A DNA stretch of 64,000 nt from Flavobacterium fryxellicola (GTDB lineage Bacteria; Bacteroidota; Bacteroidia; Flavobacteriales; Flavobacteriaceae): contig NZ_FRDK01000012.1 in assembly GCF_900143245.1 (NCBI RefSeq), positions 22,156 to 86,155 of the forward strand, read 5' to 3'. Below, one piece after another: positions 31,799-42,673 of the stretch. The position numbers were made by a program, and so were the translations under genes. Numbering within the stretch: the stretch's first letter is position 1; each line of letters opens with the position of its first letter. The notes beneath the pieces are model-generated. The model did no database searches, was not told where the DNA came from, and was given only the letters and a program-made list of their open reading frames with translations.

Positions 31799-32833
31799 AT
31801 GAAATTGTTAACCTACACGCTACTATTCCTTACCTGCTCTATCTCTTTTAATTGTTTATCTCAAGAAGTAACAAAAACATTTTTATACGATACGATTAGA
31901 CCTGCTATTGCAGTTTTGACTGCAAAAAAATCGCTAGCTGTACCACTCAAAATACAAACTAAAACGCATTACCTGCCATTAACCCATTGGAGTAAAAAAA
32001 ACAGTTTAGGATTTGATATTTCTGAAGTAGCTTTTATCAATTGGAGTGCTGGAGGAACTAGTTCGATTTCAGGATTATTTAAAGGTAAATTCCACAGAAT
32101 TTATAACCGAAGTAATTACAATTGGTCAAATGAACTGATTTTTAAATATGGGTTAAATAAACAGGACGGAATAGACCTACGAAAAACAGAAGATGCAATT
32201 CAGTTCAACTCTACGTTTGGCTATCGAAAAGACACGCTATCTAATTGGTTCCATTCGGCTAAATTTAATTTCAATACGCAATTCACTAATGGTTATGCCT
32301 ATCCAAATACGGAAAAAGCCATCTCAAAACCTTTTGCACCGGCATACATTTTTATGGGAATAGGTGCTGAAAATATAGATCAGGAAAAGAGAAGAACATT
32401 TTATATCTCGCCATTTACCTTTAAAACTACCCTAGTTTTAGATCAAAGACTTGCTAATCAAGGTGCCTTTGGCGTTCCTAAAGCCACGTATGATTTAGAT
32501 GGAAATCTACTTACAGAAGGAGAAAAATCAAAAATAGAACTTGGTTTTCTAATTACTAATAAATACAAAAAAGAAATTTTCAAAAATATCATTTTAGAAA
32601 ATCGGTTGAGTTTATATTCTGACTATGTAAATCGTTTTGGAAACATTGACATCGATTGTGATTTACAAGTAGAGCTCGTAGTAAATCAATATGTCAAAGC
32701 TAATATTGGCGCACATGTAATTTACGACGACGACATCAAATCAAAAAGAGAAATCGCAGGAATACAAGTAACTGAGGGACCAAAAACACAAATAAGACAA
32801 GCTATTGGGGTTGGAATAGAATATATATTTTAA
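31799..32833 (+). CDS. DUF3078 outer-membrane-type protein
   Basis: A 344 aa exported protein, signal peptide about 1-21 (SISFNCLSQ). DUF3078 signature WSKKNSLGFDISEVAFINWS and beta-strand-rich remainder ending GVGIEYIF, an aromatic-terminated strand typical of outer-membrane barrels. Function unknown. It lies 143 nt after dxs and ends at a bidirectional hairpin. Confidence 0.88.
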   Translation: MKLLTYTLLFLTCSISFNCLSQEVTKTFLYDTIRPAIAVLTAKKSLAVPLKIQTKTHYLPLTHWSKKNSLGFDISEVAFINWSAGGTSSISGLFKGKFHRIYNRSNYNWSNELIFKYGLNKQDGIDLRKTEDAIQFNSTFGYRKDTLSNWFHSAKFNFNTQFTNGYAYPNTEKAISKPFAPAYIFMGIGAENIDQEKRRTFYISPFTFKTTLVLDQRLANQGAFGVPKATYDLDGNLLTEGEKSKIELGFLITNKYKKEIFKNIILENRLSLYSDYVNRFGNIDIDCDLQVELVVNQYVKANIGAHVIYDDDIKSKREIAGIQVTEGPKTQIRQAIGVGIEYIF

Positions 32834-32840
32834 ATAAAAA

Positions 32841-32868
32841 AGTCCTGAAATAACTTTCAGGACTCTTT
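32841..32868. terminator. Bidirectional terminator between DUF3078 and M36 peptidase genes
   Basis: AGTCCTGAAA/TTTCAGGACT with a 4 nt loop; T-rich on the plus side (CTTTG) and TTTTTTATTTA on the minus side. It serves both convergent genes, best on the minus strand. Confidence 0.75.
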
Positions 32869-32877
32869 GAAATAAAA

Positions 32878-35538
32878 TTACTTTATGATGATTTTCTCTG
32901 TGTAGTTCAATCCTTCTCCTTTAATGTCCATTATATAAATACCTGGAGTGAGTTGGTTTAAATTAAACATTTTTTCGTTATTAAAATCTTCTTTAGTGAT
33001 GGAATAAACTTCTCTTCCTAAAATATCAACTACTTTCATATCGACCGTACCACTATAGTTGTTAATTCGCACTGTAATATTTCCGTTAGATGGATTTGGA
33101 AAAATACTCATGACATTAGGATTATTAACATCAACAACAGTTAACGAGCAGTTCGGTCCGGTAGATGGTCTCGTAAAATCTTCGGTTTGATCATTACCTA
33201 CATTTGTACTACCTGCTGTTGCATTCACACCTAAACCTCTAGCTGCGAAAACTTCCCAAATCATACAATAATCTTTTCCTCCTGTAATAGCTTGATCAGC
33301 TGCTAAAATTGCATTTCTGGCATCTACAAAGGTTGGACTGCAAGGCTGTAATTTAATACCATCTAAAACAATTCGCATTAGTTTGTTATTTCCACCTGTC
33401 CCGCTATATTTATTATTGTCATACCCGTATTTATTGATGTAAGCCCATGTTAAATCCCATAACATTGTGGCCCAAACAGATCCTACACCGTGAACAGAAG
33501 TTTCCTCTACACCATTAACGTCGAATGATTGAAAATTATTAGTAAAGGCATAAGTCATAGGATTATTAGCTCTATCCGTTGAGTACACGTAGTTTCTAAT
33601 TCCCAATCCAGCTGGAGATTGAGAAGAAACAAACGTACCAATTCCTCTTTTTGCACCACCAAAATCTCCCGGTTTCAACTGCATCATCAATGCAAACCAA
33701 TCAGACCAACCTTCTCCCATTTGATCCGTGTTATTTAAACAACTAGAATTATTACTTCCTCCAGTTAAACGGATAGAGATTCCATGTCCGTACTCATGGG
33801 CAATTATACCATTATCAAAATCCCCATCCGCATTAACAAATGGAGTAGATTGTGTTTGTATTTTTACATTCACAGGCGCTGTAGTCATTTGGTTAATTAT
33901 ATCTTCCCCAATAGTGTTATTAACGCTAATTGCGGGTATCGTAATTCCTGCATCGGCACCTGACATCGATAAATTTCCCTCCACATTATTCACTACAATA
34001 ACAGCAATCGCTCCAGCATTTTGCGCTGACTTTACTTTGGTTACAAAATTGCAGCTGCCTCTCCTAAGTATAACTATTTTGCCATTTAAAGCGGTTTTAT
34101 TGGAAGGAGTTACGCACGCTTCTGATGTGCCACCAGAACTATCTAAATACAGAACCAAATCAGATTGTAAGAATTGAGGTGCGATTGGCAAATCAATACG
34201 TCCTGGACTGAAAGAGTTTTGAGTTGCCACATAATTCCCTGCCAAACTTGATGGTGAATTAATAATTAAAGGCTTAATTTCAGGACCTCTATTCCATAAA
34301 AACATTTGCATTCTAGCCCTATTACCATCTACAGGAGAAGAAAAATTAGCATTGTTCAAACTAGGAGGTACCGCTGTCGAACCATCTTGAGCTTCCGCAT
34401 TTACATAATCTCCAGCTTTTCCACCACGATCATAATTGTTTTCTTGAAAATTACCGCTAGCTTCATCAAAACCATACTGATACCAGACATCATGCATTAC
34501 ATTGTTCATGTAAAACAAATTGGTATTAGCTGCATTAATATAAGATGATGCGGCTACACTTGTTCCTCCATAAGGAAAATCAAATATCAATTCTACACCT
34601 CCATCTGGGCTCGCTCCATCATCAATATTAGCTGCTTTAAAATCATCTTTAGCCCACACATTATTACCTCGGGTTATCGTATAATCCGCACCAACTTGAC
34701 CGTTAATGTCATGCCAGCCAAAAGGAGATGCCTTAGCATCTGAAGGATTCGAAATTAATTGAAAAGGACCATGGCTTGGACTTTCAAAATTAAATGGAAT
34801 AACACGATAAGCGCCTCCCGGCACAAAAGAAGAAGGCCCAGTATAAATTTGTTTAGGAGTTGCCCCTAAATTTTCTATTTGCGATTTTTTTGTTACCGAA
34901 AAGGCTTGCTCTTGATGGAAACTGCACGAAACAACTAAATCATTTTTTTCTAACAGTTTACCATTTAACGCATCGATTCTGACACTCCACAAATGATCAT
35001 GAACTGGAGTGTGAATGGTAAAATCCCATGCCAAGACCAATTTATTGTCTTTTGCTTGGTGATACACTAAAGTACCAATTACCGGTTCCTCAGTCCCAGT
35101 ACCATTACTTATCCTAAACTTATGTGACCCTAATTTATCTAAAACGGAAAAAGTAGTATTGGTTGTTATGCCTAAATGAAAATAGGCTTTCACTAAAGCA
35201 TCCGTTGCAAGTAAAGTTGGATTTGTTGCGTTTACTTTCTGGGAGACATTATCAACTATTCTTTTTTGAACATCAATTACTTTTGTATTTTTTAAAGAAA
35301 AGTTAGAAACTGCCCTAAAAATTTCAATTCCTTGGTAACGCTGAATAACATAACAGTTTTGGATTCCAGAAGTTGTAGTTCCGCCTTCACTCTGAATTAC
35401 CCAGTCGTTAAAATCACGATTTGAAATGATGCTTTTCGCACTCGGCGTAGTTAAATATTGCTGAATAACTTCTCTATTAGATTGCGAAAAAGCATAAAAT
35501 GGTATTAAAAAAAGTAAAAAAAGTATGTTTTTTTTCAT
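32878..35538 (-). CDS. M36-family (fungalysin-type) metallopeptidase with T9SS sorting domain
   Basis: An 886 aa secreted zinc protease. Signal peptide 1-18 (FYAFSQ); FTP-type propeptide to about 200; catalytic M36 domain with zinc motif IAHEYGHGISIR and downstream GEGWSDW; a PA insert domain (GKIVILRRGSCNFVTKVKSAQNAG). The C-terminal roughly 75 residues are a type A T9SS sorting domain (MSIFPNPSNGNITV..., ending YTEKIIIK). Exported by the Por/T9SS route after Sec. Confidence 0.95.
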   Translation of the reverse strand: MKKNILFLLFLIPFYAFSQSNREVIQQYLTTPSAKSIISNRDFNDWVIQSEGGTTTSGIQNCYVIQRYQGIEIFRAVSNFSLKNTKVIDVQKRIVDNVSQKVNATNPTLLATDALVKAYFHLGITTNTTFSVLDKLGSHKFRISNGTGTEEPVIGTLVYHQAKDNKLVLAWDFTIHTPVHDHLWSVRIDALNGKLLEKNDLVVSCSFHQEQAFSVTKKSQIENLGATPKQIYTGPSSFVPGGAYRVIPFNFESPSHGPFQLISNPSDAKASPFGWHDINGQVGADYTITRGNNVWAKDDFKAANIDDGASPDGGVELIFDFPYGGTSVAASSYINAANTNLFYMNNVMHDVWYQYGFDEASGNFQENNYDRGGKAGDYVNAEAQDGSTAVPPSLNNANFSSPVDGNRARMQMFLWNRGPEIKPLIINSPSSLAGNYVATQNSFSPGRIDLPIAPQFLQSDLVLYLDSSGGTSEACVTPSNKTALNGKIVILRRGSCNFVTKVKSAQNAGAIAVIVVNNVEGNLSMSGADAGITIPAISVNNTIGEDIINQMTTAPVNVKIQTQSTPFVNADGDFDNGIIAHEYGHGISIRLTGGSNNSSCLNNTDQMGEGWSDWFALMMQLKPGDFGGAKRGIGTFVSSQSPAGLGIRNYVYSTDRANNPMTYAFTNNFQSFDVNGVEETSVHGVGSVWATMLWDLTWAYINKYGYDNNKYSGTGGNNKLMRIVLDGIKLQPCSPTFVDARNAILAADQAITGGKDYCMIWEVFAARGLGVNATAGSTNVGNDQTEDFTRPSTGPNCSLTVVDVNNPNVMSIFPNPSNGNITVRINNYSGTVDMKVVDILGREVYSITKEDFNNEKMFNLNQLTPGIYIMDIKGEGLNYTEKIIIK

Positions 35539-35628
35539 AAAAAATTATTAATTGGTCAATAAATAAATCCAAAAACAAATCTAATTTTTTAAATCTACAT
35601 TAACAAATTAATAATGAACACACAATTG

Positions 35629-36972
35629 TTAATTTTTCACAGCCGTTATTGTTTTATAAAATAACAACGCATTACCATCGGTAAGCAAGGAAATAAAGTG
35701 GCAGATATGTAGTAATCGACCGTATAAATTTTCTTTTTCTAGGTGATGTTTCTCTGGTAATAGTTTTAAAATTAATGCATCATAATTAGAAGCATTTCCA
35801 TTGAATTTATTATTGTAAGCGGTAATAAATTTATCCAATAACGTTTGAATAATCTGATAACCCACAATTTCTTTTTCAATTACTTCGCGGCTTTGGTAAA
35901 TATTATCGACACTAATCTTAATTATATCATCCATCTGTGCCTTGTATTTACTTTTATCCATTATAGCAAAAGGGAATTTTCCATCTAAAATCAGCGTCTC
36001 ATTTTCAACAAATACTTTGACGGCATCATTTATTAAACTTCCTATTGCTAAAGCGCGCAGATAACTAATTCTATCCTCTTTGGTTTCTAATGTTTTATAT
36101 TTAGACGTATCAATACTATCCTTTACCAACTTTATCAGATATTCCAATGCAAAATCTTCAGAGACTAATCCAAGATTTATTCCATCTTCAAAATCTATAA
36201 TTGTGTAGCAAATATCATCGGCTGCTTCAACTAAATAAGCCAAAGGATGCCTTTCAAATCCAATATCGTTTCCTGATTTATTTGGAATCAAACCCATATC
36301 AGCAGCTACTTCCTGAAAAAAAGAGGTGTCGGTTTGAAAGAAGCCGTATTTTTTATCAGCGATATTTTTCGTTGGTTTTTTGGGCAGACTTTCTTTCGGA
36401 TATTTCATAAAAGCTCCCAAGGTCGCGTAGGAGATTCGGAGTCCCCCTTCAATTCCTGGACGACTAGCCGTAAGCACTGAGAAACCATTGGCATTCCCTT
36501 CAAAATCTATTAAATCCTGCCATTCCTTCTCAGAAAGCTGGTCTTTGTATTGTTGTCCTCTCCCAATGGAAAAATATTCTCCTATGGCTTTTTCACCCGA
36601 ATGACCAAAAGGGGGATTCCCGATATCGTGCGCCAGTGATGCTGCCGCTACGATAGCCCCAAAATCATTCATGTGATAACCGTGAACTTCTTTGAGATGC
36701 GGATATTTTTCGATGATTTTCTTTCCCACTAATCGTCCCAAAGAACGGCCTACAACCGAAACCTCTAAACTATGAGTCAATCTGGTATGCACAAAGTCCG
36801 TTTTCGACAAAGGAATAACCTGCGTTTTATCTTGTAAACTTCTAAAAGCCGCCGAGAATATAATGCGATCATAATCGACTTCAAAGCCCAAACGGGTGTC
36901 GTCTTGTTCGATACGCAATCGCTTTCCTTTGTCTCCTTGTCGTCTTAGTGATAAAAGTTGTTCCCAGTTCAT
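35629..36972 (-). CDS. dgt: dGTP triphosphohydrolase
   Basis: A 447 aa HD-domain enzyme hydrolysing dGTP (possibly other dNTPs) to deoxynucleoside and triphosphate. TRLTHSLEVSVVGRSLG supplies the first His; LAHDIGNPPFGHSGE the HD pair; then YLVEAADDICYTIIDFEDG. N-terminal DYDRIIFSAAFRSLQDKTQV is family-typical. It sits between the RDD protein and the M36 peptidase on the same strand. Confidence 0.95.
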   Translation of the reverse strand: MNWEQLLSLRRQGDKGKRLRIEQDDTRLGFEVDYDRIIFSAAFRSLQDKTQVIPLSKTDFVHTRLTHSLEVSVVGRSLGRLVGKKIIEKYPHLKEVHGYHMNDFGAIVAAASLAHDIGNPPFGHSGEKAIGEYFSIGRGQQYKDQLSEKEWQDLIDFEGNANGFSVLTASRPGIEGGLRISYATLGAFMKYPKESLPKKPTKNIADKKYGFFQTDTSFFQEVAADMGLIPNKSGNDIGFERHPLAYLVEAADDICYTIIDFEDGINLGLVSEDFALEYLIKLVKDSIDTSKYKTLETKEDRISYLRALAIGSLINDAVKVFVENETLILDGKFPFAIMDKSKYKAQMDDIIKISVDNIYQSREVIEKEIVGYQIIQTLLDKFITAYNNKFNGNASNYDALILKLLPEKHHLEKENLYGRLLHICHFISLLTDGNALLFYKTITAVKN

Positions 36973-37036
36973 CTTTGATAGTTGTAATTTCTGAATTTTT
37001 AATGAGCGAATATAAAGAAAAAGATGCCAGTTGAAA

Positions 37037-37063
37037 TAAAAAAAGCTGCCAAAAATGACAGCT
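37037..37063 (-). terminator. Terminator of the RDD gene
   Basis: On the minus strand AGCTGTCA pairs with TGGCAGCT (one mismatch) over a 4 nt loop, then a T7 run. Confidence 0.7.
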
Positions 37064-37093
37064 GTTCCAATTGAAATTCGAAAATAATAATGA

Positions 37094-37561
37094 TTACAAC
37101 TTCATTTTTGATATAAATTCATGCTTATTTACAACATAAGTAACAGATAAAGTATCATGCCATCCTCTTGCATTATCTGATAAAAAAGAAAAGGCTTCAA
37201 TAGGAATCATGCGCACTAACGTTCTTAGGACAATACTTTTTACGTTTGGCTTACTGCCATTATACTTAACTACCATTGTTTTGGTAAAATATTTACCAAA
37301 CGTCCTAGAGAAATACAACTCCATAATTAAATAATAAAAAAATAGTACTACGAGCATAAACAATATGTTTTCAATTAGCGTTAAAGAAATAATCCATTCC
37401 GCTAGACTATAATTTTCTGTCAATTCTCCAATAATGTTTACAGCTGCTCCTATGCCAACTGTGAACATATAAACTACCAATAGATCAATAATAAAATTTA
37501 AAAAGCGCTGGCCTTTAGAAGCTAATAAATCATCTGTAATAGTAAATTCTTTAGTTTCCAT
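37094..37561 (-). CDS. RDD family membrane protein
   Basis: A 155 aa inner-membrane protein. The RDD signature Arg-Phe is in KGQRFLNFIIDLLVVYMF, with Asp in the first span. Two further spans at about 59-82, then GKYFTKTMVVKYNG and a C-terminal segment. Role unknown; some members act in ion transport. Confidence 0.9.
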   Translation of the reverse strand: METKEFTITDDLLASKGQRFLNFIIDLLVVYMFTVGIGAAVNIIGELTENYSLAEWIISLTLIENILFMLVVLFFYYLIMELYFSRTFGKYFTKTMVVKYNGSKPNVKSIVLRTLVRMIPIEAFSFLSDNARGWHDTLSVTYVVNKHEFISKMKL

Positions 37562-38326
37562 TTTTAGGTTTTTAGTTTAGAAAATAACAGTTTTGGTTTT
37601 ACTGCTTTCTCAAATATAGTCAATTTTTACTGCTTTACCTCGGTCATTAGCCGATATTAGTACAGAACGAAAAGAGAAAATTTGATTGTTTTGAAAAATA
37701 GGAACAGCACTAATGACTTTTAAAATGGCTTCTCTAGTAATGATTTTTTTCAAATATCGTTATTTTATAAAAAAAACTGCAATCATTTTTAGTTTTGAAA
37801 AACGCCAAAAGAGCATTCTTATTTTCAATCCAATTCATTTTAAAAAAAGTCTTTGTAGTAGCCCACTCTGCTTCTACTTTTATGATTACGTGCTTTTGTA
37901 CTTCATTCATCAAAAGACTATCAGCCATAAATAGTCGGTTGAATTCAATGCAAAATGCAAATAAAAAATCCTTAATAACACTTGATCGTTTAGAATTCAC
38001 AACTAAATCATTGGTACAGGTAGAAGAACGTAAACGAAAAATAGTAGCACTCCATTTATTAGTATGGGTAACTGCTCTCATAATAATGTCCTTTGCTACT
38101 ACAAATATATCGTTTACGGAGCCTTTTGTATTTACATTATTATAAGATAGATTTATGAAATCCTCACACGGATAGTTGTTTTGGGGTACTTTTATAGATA
38201 AAAAAGTTATTTTGAGTTTTTATTGACCTGCGAGTCGTGTGTATTTTTGGGCACAAGCGGGACGCTGGCGCAAGCGGAGAATTAAAATTTCAATTAATAA
38301 TAAATCTTCTTTTAAACCTAATTCCC
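37562..38326. other. Intergenic stretch with no supported gene
   Basis: Overlapping frames of about 115 codons exist on both strands (37795-38145 plus, 37734-38081 minus), but neither product shows a signal peptide, domain or start context I trust. A T-rich, low-complexity composition is common. Near 38240-38280 a short GC-richer stretch holds the near-repeats CACAAGCGG and CGCAAGCGG. It may be gene remnants. Confidence 0.4.
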
Positions 38327-38407
38327 TAGCCCTGATAGCAGTGGAAATCCTTTTATTTTTTTTCTTAAAAAAATAAAAGATTGCAACGAATAGCAGGAAA
38401 TAGCTTC
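38327..38407 (+). repeat. TAGCCCCGAT...TAGCTCC palindromic repeat, copy 2
   Basis: Flanks TAGCCCTGATAGCAGTGGAAATCC and AGATTGCAACGAATAGCAGGAAATAGCTTC surround the hairpin CTTTTATTTTTTT/AAAAAAATAAAAG. Same orientation as copy 1, different arm sequence. Confidence 0.75.
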
Positions 38408-38446
38408 AAAAAAAAACAGCTACCAAATGTGATAGCTGCATTAAAA

Positions 38447-38572
38447 TTAAATATTTTTTTTGATTCGAATTTTAAAACAACTTCCGTCAGTTTTACAAAT
38501 TCTTCTTCCATTTCTGGTTGTAATACATTTTCTAAAAATATACTCACAACTATCATCCTGTTTTGGACTCAT
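38447..38572 (-). CDS. Possible small Cys/basic protein, 41 aa
   Basis: From the ATG at 38572 the product begins MSPKQDDSCEYIFRKC and continues TTRNGRRICKTDGSCFKI, a basic peptide with four Cys. The spacing and amino-acid composition look more protein-like than the surrounding frames. An in-frame ATG at 38680 would give 77 aa. No homologue is recognised; it is also compatible with chance. Confidence 0.4.
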   Translation of the reverse strand: MSPKQDDSCEYIFRKCITTRNGRRICKTDGSCFKIRIKKNI

Positions 38573-38701
38573 ATTTGAAAAATTAAAATTTAACAATAAA
38601 GAAGTCCTTTTTTTACCAAAATATTTTATATTTGATGTGTTAAAAATCAATACATTTTTGGTTATAGAATAGAACTTCAATTCTATTATCTATAATTGAT
38701 T

Positions 38702-38737
38702 AAAAAAAGGCTTCAACTCGAATTGAAGCCTTTTTTA
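38702..38737 (-). terminator. Terminator of nrdA
   Basis: GGCTTCAA/TTGAAGCC with a 6 nt loop, flanked by A-runs and T-runs so it works on both strands; it begins 7 nt past the nrdA stop. Confidence 0.88.
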
Positions 38738-38743
38738 TTTTAT

Positions 38744-41158
38744 TTAAGACCCACACATTTCGCATTCGTCTGGACCGGCGTTTTTAGACAATTCAATCAT
38801 GGCTTTGTATTCATCAGAAGTCATTTCTACTGCTTCTGCTACTGCAGGAACAGCTATTGATTGCTCTTTGATCTCAATAGGCTCTGCTTTTTTATCGTTG
38901 TTTAATGTAAATTTAATGGCATCCACCGCAGCTTTTGTTCTTAAATAATACATTCCTGTTTTCAATCCAGATTGCCAAGCGTAGAAATGCATTGATGTCA
39001 ATTTAGAATAATTGGCATTCTGCATGAATAAGTTCAATGATTGTGATTGATCTACAAAATAACCCCTTTGACGTGACATATCGATAATGTCTTTCATCGA
39101 CATTTCCCAAACGGTTTTATATAATTCTTTCAAGTCTTGAGGAATATTTAAGTCCTGAACAGAACCGTTATTTCGCATCAATTCTTGTTTCAAAGTTTCG
39201 TTCCACAAACCACGTTCTACTAAATCGTGCAATAAATGCTTGTTTACGACAATAAATTCTCCCGAAAGTACTCTTCTAGTATAGATGTTAGAAGTATATG
39301 GTTCGAATGCTTCGTTGTTACCCAAAATTTGAGATGTTGAAGCAGTTGGCATTGGAGCTACTAACAATGAGTTACGAACGCCATGTTCCATTACTTCTTT
39401 TCTCAACGAAGCCCAATCCCAACGACCTGACAATTCCTCATCTTTCATTCCCCACATATTGTATTGGAATTCCCCTTGAGACATTGGCGATCCTTGAAAA
39501 CTAGAGTAAGAACCTTCTTCTTTAGCCATTTCCATAGAAGCGGTTACGGCAGCAAAATAAAGCGTTTCGAAAATTTCCTGGTTCAGTTTTTTAGCTTCAT
39601 CACTAGTAAATGGCAAACGCAACATAATAAAGGCATCTGCTAATCCTTGTACTCCTAGACCTATTGGTCTGTGTCGTTTATTAGAATTTTCCCCTTCTTT
39701 TACCGGATAATAATTTCTATCAATAACTTTATTTAAGTTTCTGGTCACACGTTTTGTAACGGTGTACAACAATTCGTGGTTGAATTTCTTGTCTTCTACA
39801 AACATGGGCAAGGAAAGTGAAGCCAAGTTACAAACTGCAATTTCGTCCTTAGAAGTAAACTCCATAATCTCCGTACACAAATTCGATGAACGAATGGTTC
39901 CCAGATTTTTCTGATTTGATTTTCTGTTTGCTGCATCTTTGTACAACATATAAGGTGTTCCAGTTTCAATTTGCGATTCTAGAATTTTCTCCCACAATTC
40001 ATGCGCTTTGATGGTTTTTCTACCTTTTCCACGTTTCTCGTAATCAATATACATCGCTTCAAATTCTTCACCATAAACATCATACAATCCGGGACATTCA
40101 TTAGGACACATTAAGGTCCAATAACTGTCTTCCTGTACTCTTTTCATGAATAAATCCGAAGTCCACATCGCAAAGAATAAATCTCTGGCGCGCATCTCTT
40201 CTTTTCCTGTATTCTTTTTTAAGTCTAGGAATTCAAAAATATCAGCATGCCACGTTTCGATGTAAATCGCAAAACTTCCTTTGCGCTTTCCACCACCTTG
40301 ATCCACATATCGTGCTGTATCGTTGAATACTCTCAACATAGGAACAATTCCGTTTGAAGTTCCGTTGGTACCACGAATGTAACTTCCTGTTGCACGAACA
40401 TTGTGAATAGAAAGCCCAATTCCACCTGCAGATTGCGAAATTTTTGCGGTTTGTTTCAACGTATCGTAAATCCCATCAATACTATCGTCCTGCATCGCCA
40501 AAAGGAAACAAGAAGACATTTGCGGTTTTGGCGTACCTGCGTTAAACAATGTTGGAGTAGCGTGTGTAAAGAATTTTTTCGACATCAAGTCGTACGTTTC
40601 AATCACTGACTTCAGATCGTCTAAGTGAATTCCAACTGAAACACGCATCAACATGTGTTGTGGACGCTCCACAATTTTACCGTTTATTTTTAGCAAATAC
40701 GAACGCTCTAGTGTTTTAAAACCAAAATAATCGTAGTTGAAATCTCTATTGTATATTACATGGGAATCTAAAAACTCCGCATTTTCCATAATCACTTTAT
40801 GCACTTCATCAGAAAGCAACGGAGCATATTGTCCGTTTCTTGGATTTACATAGTTGAACATATCAGTCATCGTTTCCGAGAATGATTTTTTAGTATTGGA
40901 ATGCAAATTCGAAATCGCAATTCTCGCTGCCAATTGTGCATAATCCGGATGCGCAATCGTCATGGATGCCGCTGTTTCGGCTGCTAAATTATCTAATTCT
41001 GACGTAGAAACTCCATCATAAAGCCCTTCAATTACGCGCATTGCTACTTTCACAGCATCTACTAAATCATTCAAACCATAGCATAGCTTTTTAATTCTAT
41101 CCGTGATTTTGTCAAACATTACAGGCTCTTTGTGACCGTCTCTTTTTATTACGTACAT
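38744..41158 (-). CDS. nrdA: Ribonucleoside-diphosphate reductase, alpha subunit
   Basis: An 804 aa class Ia enzyme making deoxynucleotides. N-terminal ATP-cone domain ([22 protein letters not shown]); active-site region with [32 protein letters not shown] with catalytic Asn and Cys; [19 protein letters not shown]. The C-terminus ends CEMCGS, the mobile CxxC pair re-reducing the active site. nrdB lies upstream, separated by a palindromic repeat. Confidence 0.97.
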   Translation of the reverse strand: MYVIKRDGHKEPVMFDKITDRIKKLCYGLNDLVDAVKVAMRVIEGLYDGVSTSELDNLAAETAASMTIAHPDYAQLAARIAISNLHSNTKKSFSETMTDMFNYVNPRNGQYAPLLSDEVHKVIMENAEFLDSHVIYNRDFNYDYFGFKTLERSYLLKINGKIVERPQHMLMRVSVGIHLDDLKSVIETYDLMSKKFFTHATPTLFNAGTPKPQMSSCFLLAMQDDSIDGIYDTLKQTAKISQSAGGIGLSIHNVRATGSYIRGTNGTSNGIVPMLRVFNDTARYVDQGGGKRKGSFAIYIETWHADIFEFLDLKKNTGKEEMRARDLFFAMWTSDLFMKRVQEDSYWTLMCPNECPGLYDVYGEEFEAMYIDYEKRGKGRKTIKAHELWEKILESQIETGTPYMLYKDAANRKSNQKNLGTIRSSNLCTEIMEFTSKDEIAVCNLASLSLPMFVEDKKFNHELLYTVTKRVTRNLNKVIDRNYYPVKEGENSNKRHRPIGLGVQGLADAFIMLRLPFTSDEAKKLNQEIFETLYFAAVTASMEMAKEEGSYSSFQGSPMSQGEFQYNMWGMKDEELSGRWDWASLRKEVMEHGVRNSLLVAPMPTASTSQILGNNEAFEPYTSNIYTRRVLSGEFIVVNKHLLHDLVERGLWNETLKQELMRNNGSVQDLNIPQDLKELYKTVWEMSMKDIIDMSRQRGYFVDQSQSLNLFMQNANYSKLTSMHFYAWQSGLKTGMYYLRTKAAVDAIKFTLNNDKKAEPIEIKEQSIAVPAVAEAVEMTSDEYKAMIELSKNAGPDECEMCGS

Positions 41159-41311
41159 ACTTTTATTTGTTTTTAAAAACAGAAAATCCCTTCGCTGTTC
41201 TTCGTTATTTGTTATTTGTTATTCATTACGAGGAACAAAGCAATCTCATTTATTGCATTGTTTACTCATTTTTTAGTGCTGATTTGAGGTAAAAGTTCAA
41301 TTTCTTTTTTA

Positions 41312-41406
41312 GGAGCTAGTCCCGCTGTCATTCCAATCTTTTTATTTTTTAGTCCTGCTACGCTGGGACTAAAAAATAAAAAGGATTTTCCCTTCCATCG
41401 GGGCTA
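41312..41406 (-). repeat. TAGCCCCGAT...TAGCTCC palindromic repeat, copy 3 (inverted)
   Basis: Read on the minus strand: TAGCCCCGATGGAAGGGAAAATCC, a hairpin with arms CTTTTTATTTTTTAGTCC and the complement, then AGATTGGAATGACAGCGGGA and TAGCTCC. It lies in the nrdB-nrdA gap and would be part of any joint transcript. Confidence 0.8.
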
Positions 41407-41432
41407 AAAAAAATTTACTACAGATAAACTAA

Positions 41433-42410
41433 TTAAAAATCAGCGTCAAAAGTTATTTTTTGAGCCTCGATATCTGTATTCATCACCCCCGCTTTTTGAT
41501 ATTCAGCTACTTTCTTTTCAAAGAAGTTTGTTTTCCCTTGAAGCGAAATCATATCCATAAAATCAAAAGGGTTTGTAGTGTTGTATTCTCTGTCGCAACC
41601 CAATTCCACTAATAATCTATCCGCTACAAACTCTAAATACTGTGTCATTAATACCGCGTTCATCCCAATCAAACTCACTGGAAGTGATTCTGTAATAAAT
41701 TCTCTTTCGATATTCAAAGCATCTACAATAATACTTCTAATCCTTTCTTTCGGTACTTTATTCACCAAGTGATGGTTGTGTAAATGCACGGCAAAATCAC
41801 AGTGAACGCCTTCATCACGAGAAATCAATTCGTTAGAAAATGTCAATCCTGGCATTAAGCCCCGTTTTTTCAACCAATAAATAGAACAAAATGCCCCTGA
41901 AAAGAAAATTCCTTCTACCGCAGCAAATGCAATCAATCTTTCGGCAAACGAATCCGATTCAATCCATTTCAAAGCCCAATCCGCTTTTTTCTTAATCGCC
42001 GGAAAAACTTCTAAAGCATTAAACAATTCATCTTTTTCAGCTTCATCTTTTACGTAAGTATCAATTAATAACGAGTACGTTTCACTATGAATATTTTCCA
42101 TCATGATTTGGAAACCATAAAAGAATTTTGCTTCGGCATACTGTACTTCGTTTACGAAATTCTCCGCTAAATTTTCATTTACGATTCCATCAGATGCAGC
42201 GAAAAACGCAAGAATGTGCTTCACAAAATAACGCTCTTCATCAGAAAGCTTGTTATTCCAATCATTCAAATCTTGAGACAAATCTATTTCTTCAGCAGTC
42301 CAAAAACTGGCTTCCATCTTCTTATACCATTCCCATATATCATGATGTTTAATTGGAAAAATTACGAAACGGTTTTTATTTTCTTGTAAAATTGGTTCAA
42401 CTTGCGTCAT
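41433..42410 (-). CDS. nrdB: Ribonucleoside-diphosphate reductase, beta subunit
   Basis: A 325 aa class Ia radical-generating subunit. Metal ligands: Asp in [12 protein letters not shown], Glu/His in ENIHSETY, Glu in AAVEGIFF, Glu/His in SRDEGVHCD. In ENIHSETY the Tyr is eight positions from the Glu, as for the radical Tyr122 of E. coli. The start at 42410 (MTQVEPILQ) is chosen over an in-frame ATG 45 nt upstream that adds a poor leader. nrdA follows after 274 nt. Confidence 0.96.
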   Translation of the reverse strand: MTQVEPILQENKNRFVIFPIKHHDIWEWYKKMEASFWTAEEIDLSQDLNDWNNKLSDEERYFVKHILAFFAASDGIVNENLAENFVNEVQYAEAKFFYGFQIMMENIHSETYSLLIDTYVKDEAEKDELFNALEVFPAIKKKADWALKWIESDSFAERLIAFAAVEGIFFSGAFCSIYWLKKRGLMPGLTFSNELISRDEGVHCDFAVHLHNHHLVNKVPKERIRSIIVDALNIEREFITESLPVSLIGMNAVLMTQYLEFVADRLLVELGCDREYNTTNPFDFMDMISLQGKTNFFEKKVAEYQKAGVMNTDIEAQKITFDADF

Positions 42411-42673
42411 AATATGATAGTTTATTTTTTGAAATTTTAACGAAATTTTAATCATTTCGTGAGTTACAAAGATTGTGAAATATTGCCGAAATTAAAAGCC
42501 AAACTTATTCACAATCCGGTTTAGTTTTTAACAAATAGAGAAATCCTGATACTTTTCATACGAATTTTAAAGCGCTATAAATGAGTGATTTAAAAAATTA
42601 AAACAACAAGGACGTACCGTAAAATATAGGATTTTTAAAATGTAATATTACAGAAAAAGGTTTTTTTTGAAAA

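Noticed and set aside
37734..38145. Two overlapping frames of about 115 codons on opposite strands
   Set aside because: Neither has a recognisable domain, signal peptide or promoter, and each could explain the other as a shadow; left as intergenic.
38230..38290. GC-richer stretch with CACAAGCGG and CGCAAGCGG
   Set aside because: A short imperfect direct repeat; could be part of another dispersed element but there is no second copy in the window to define it.
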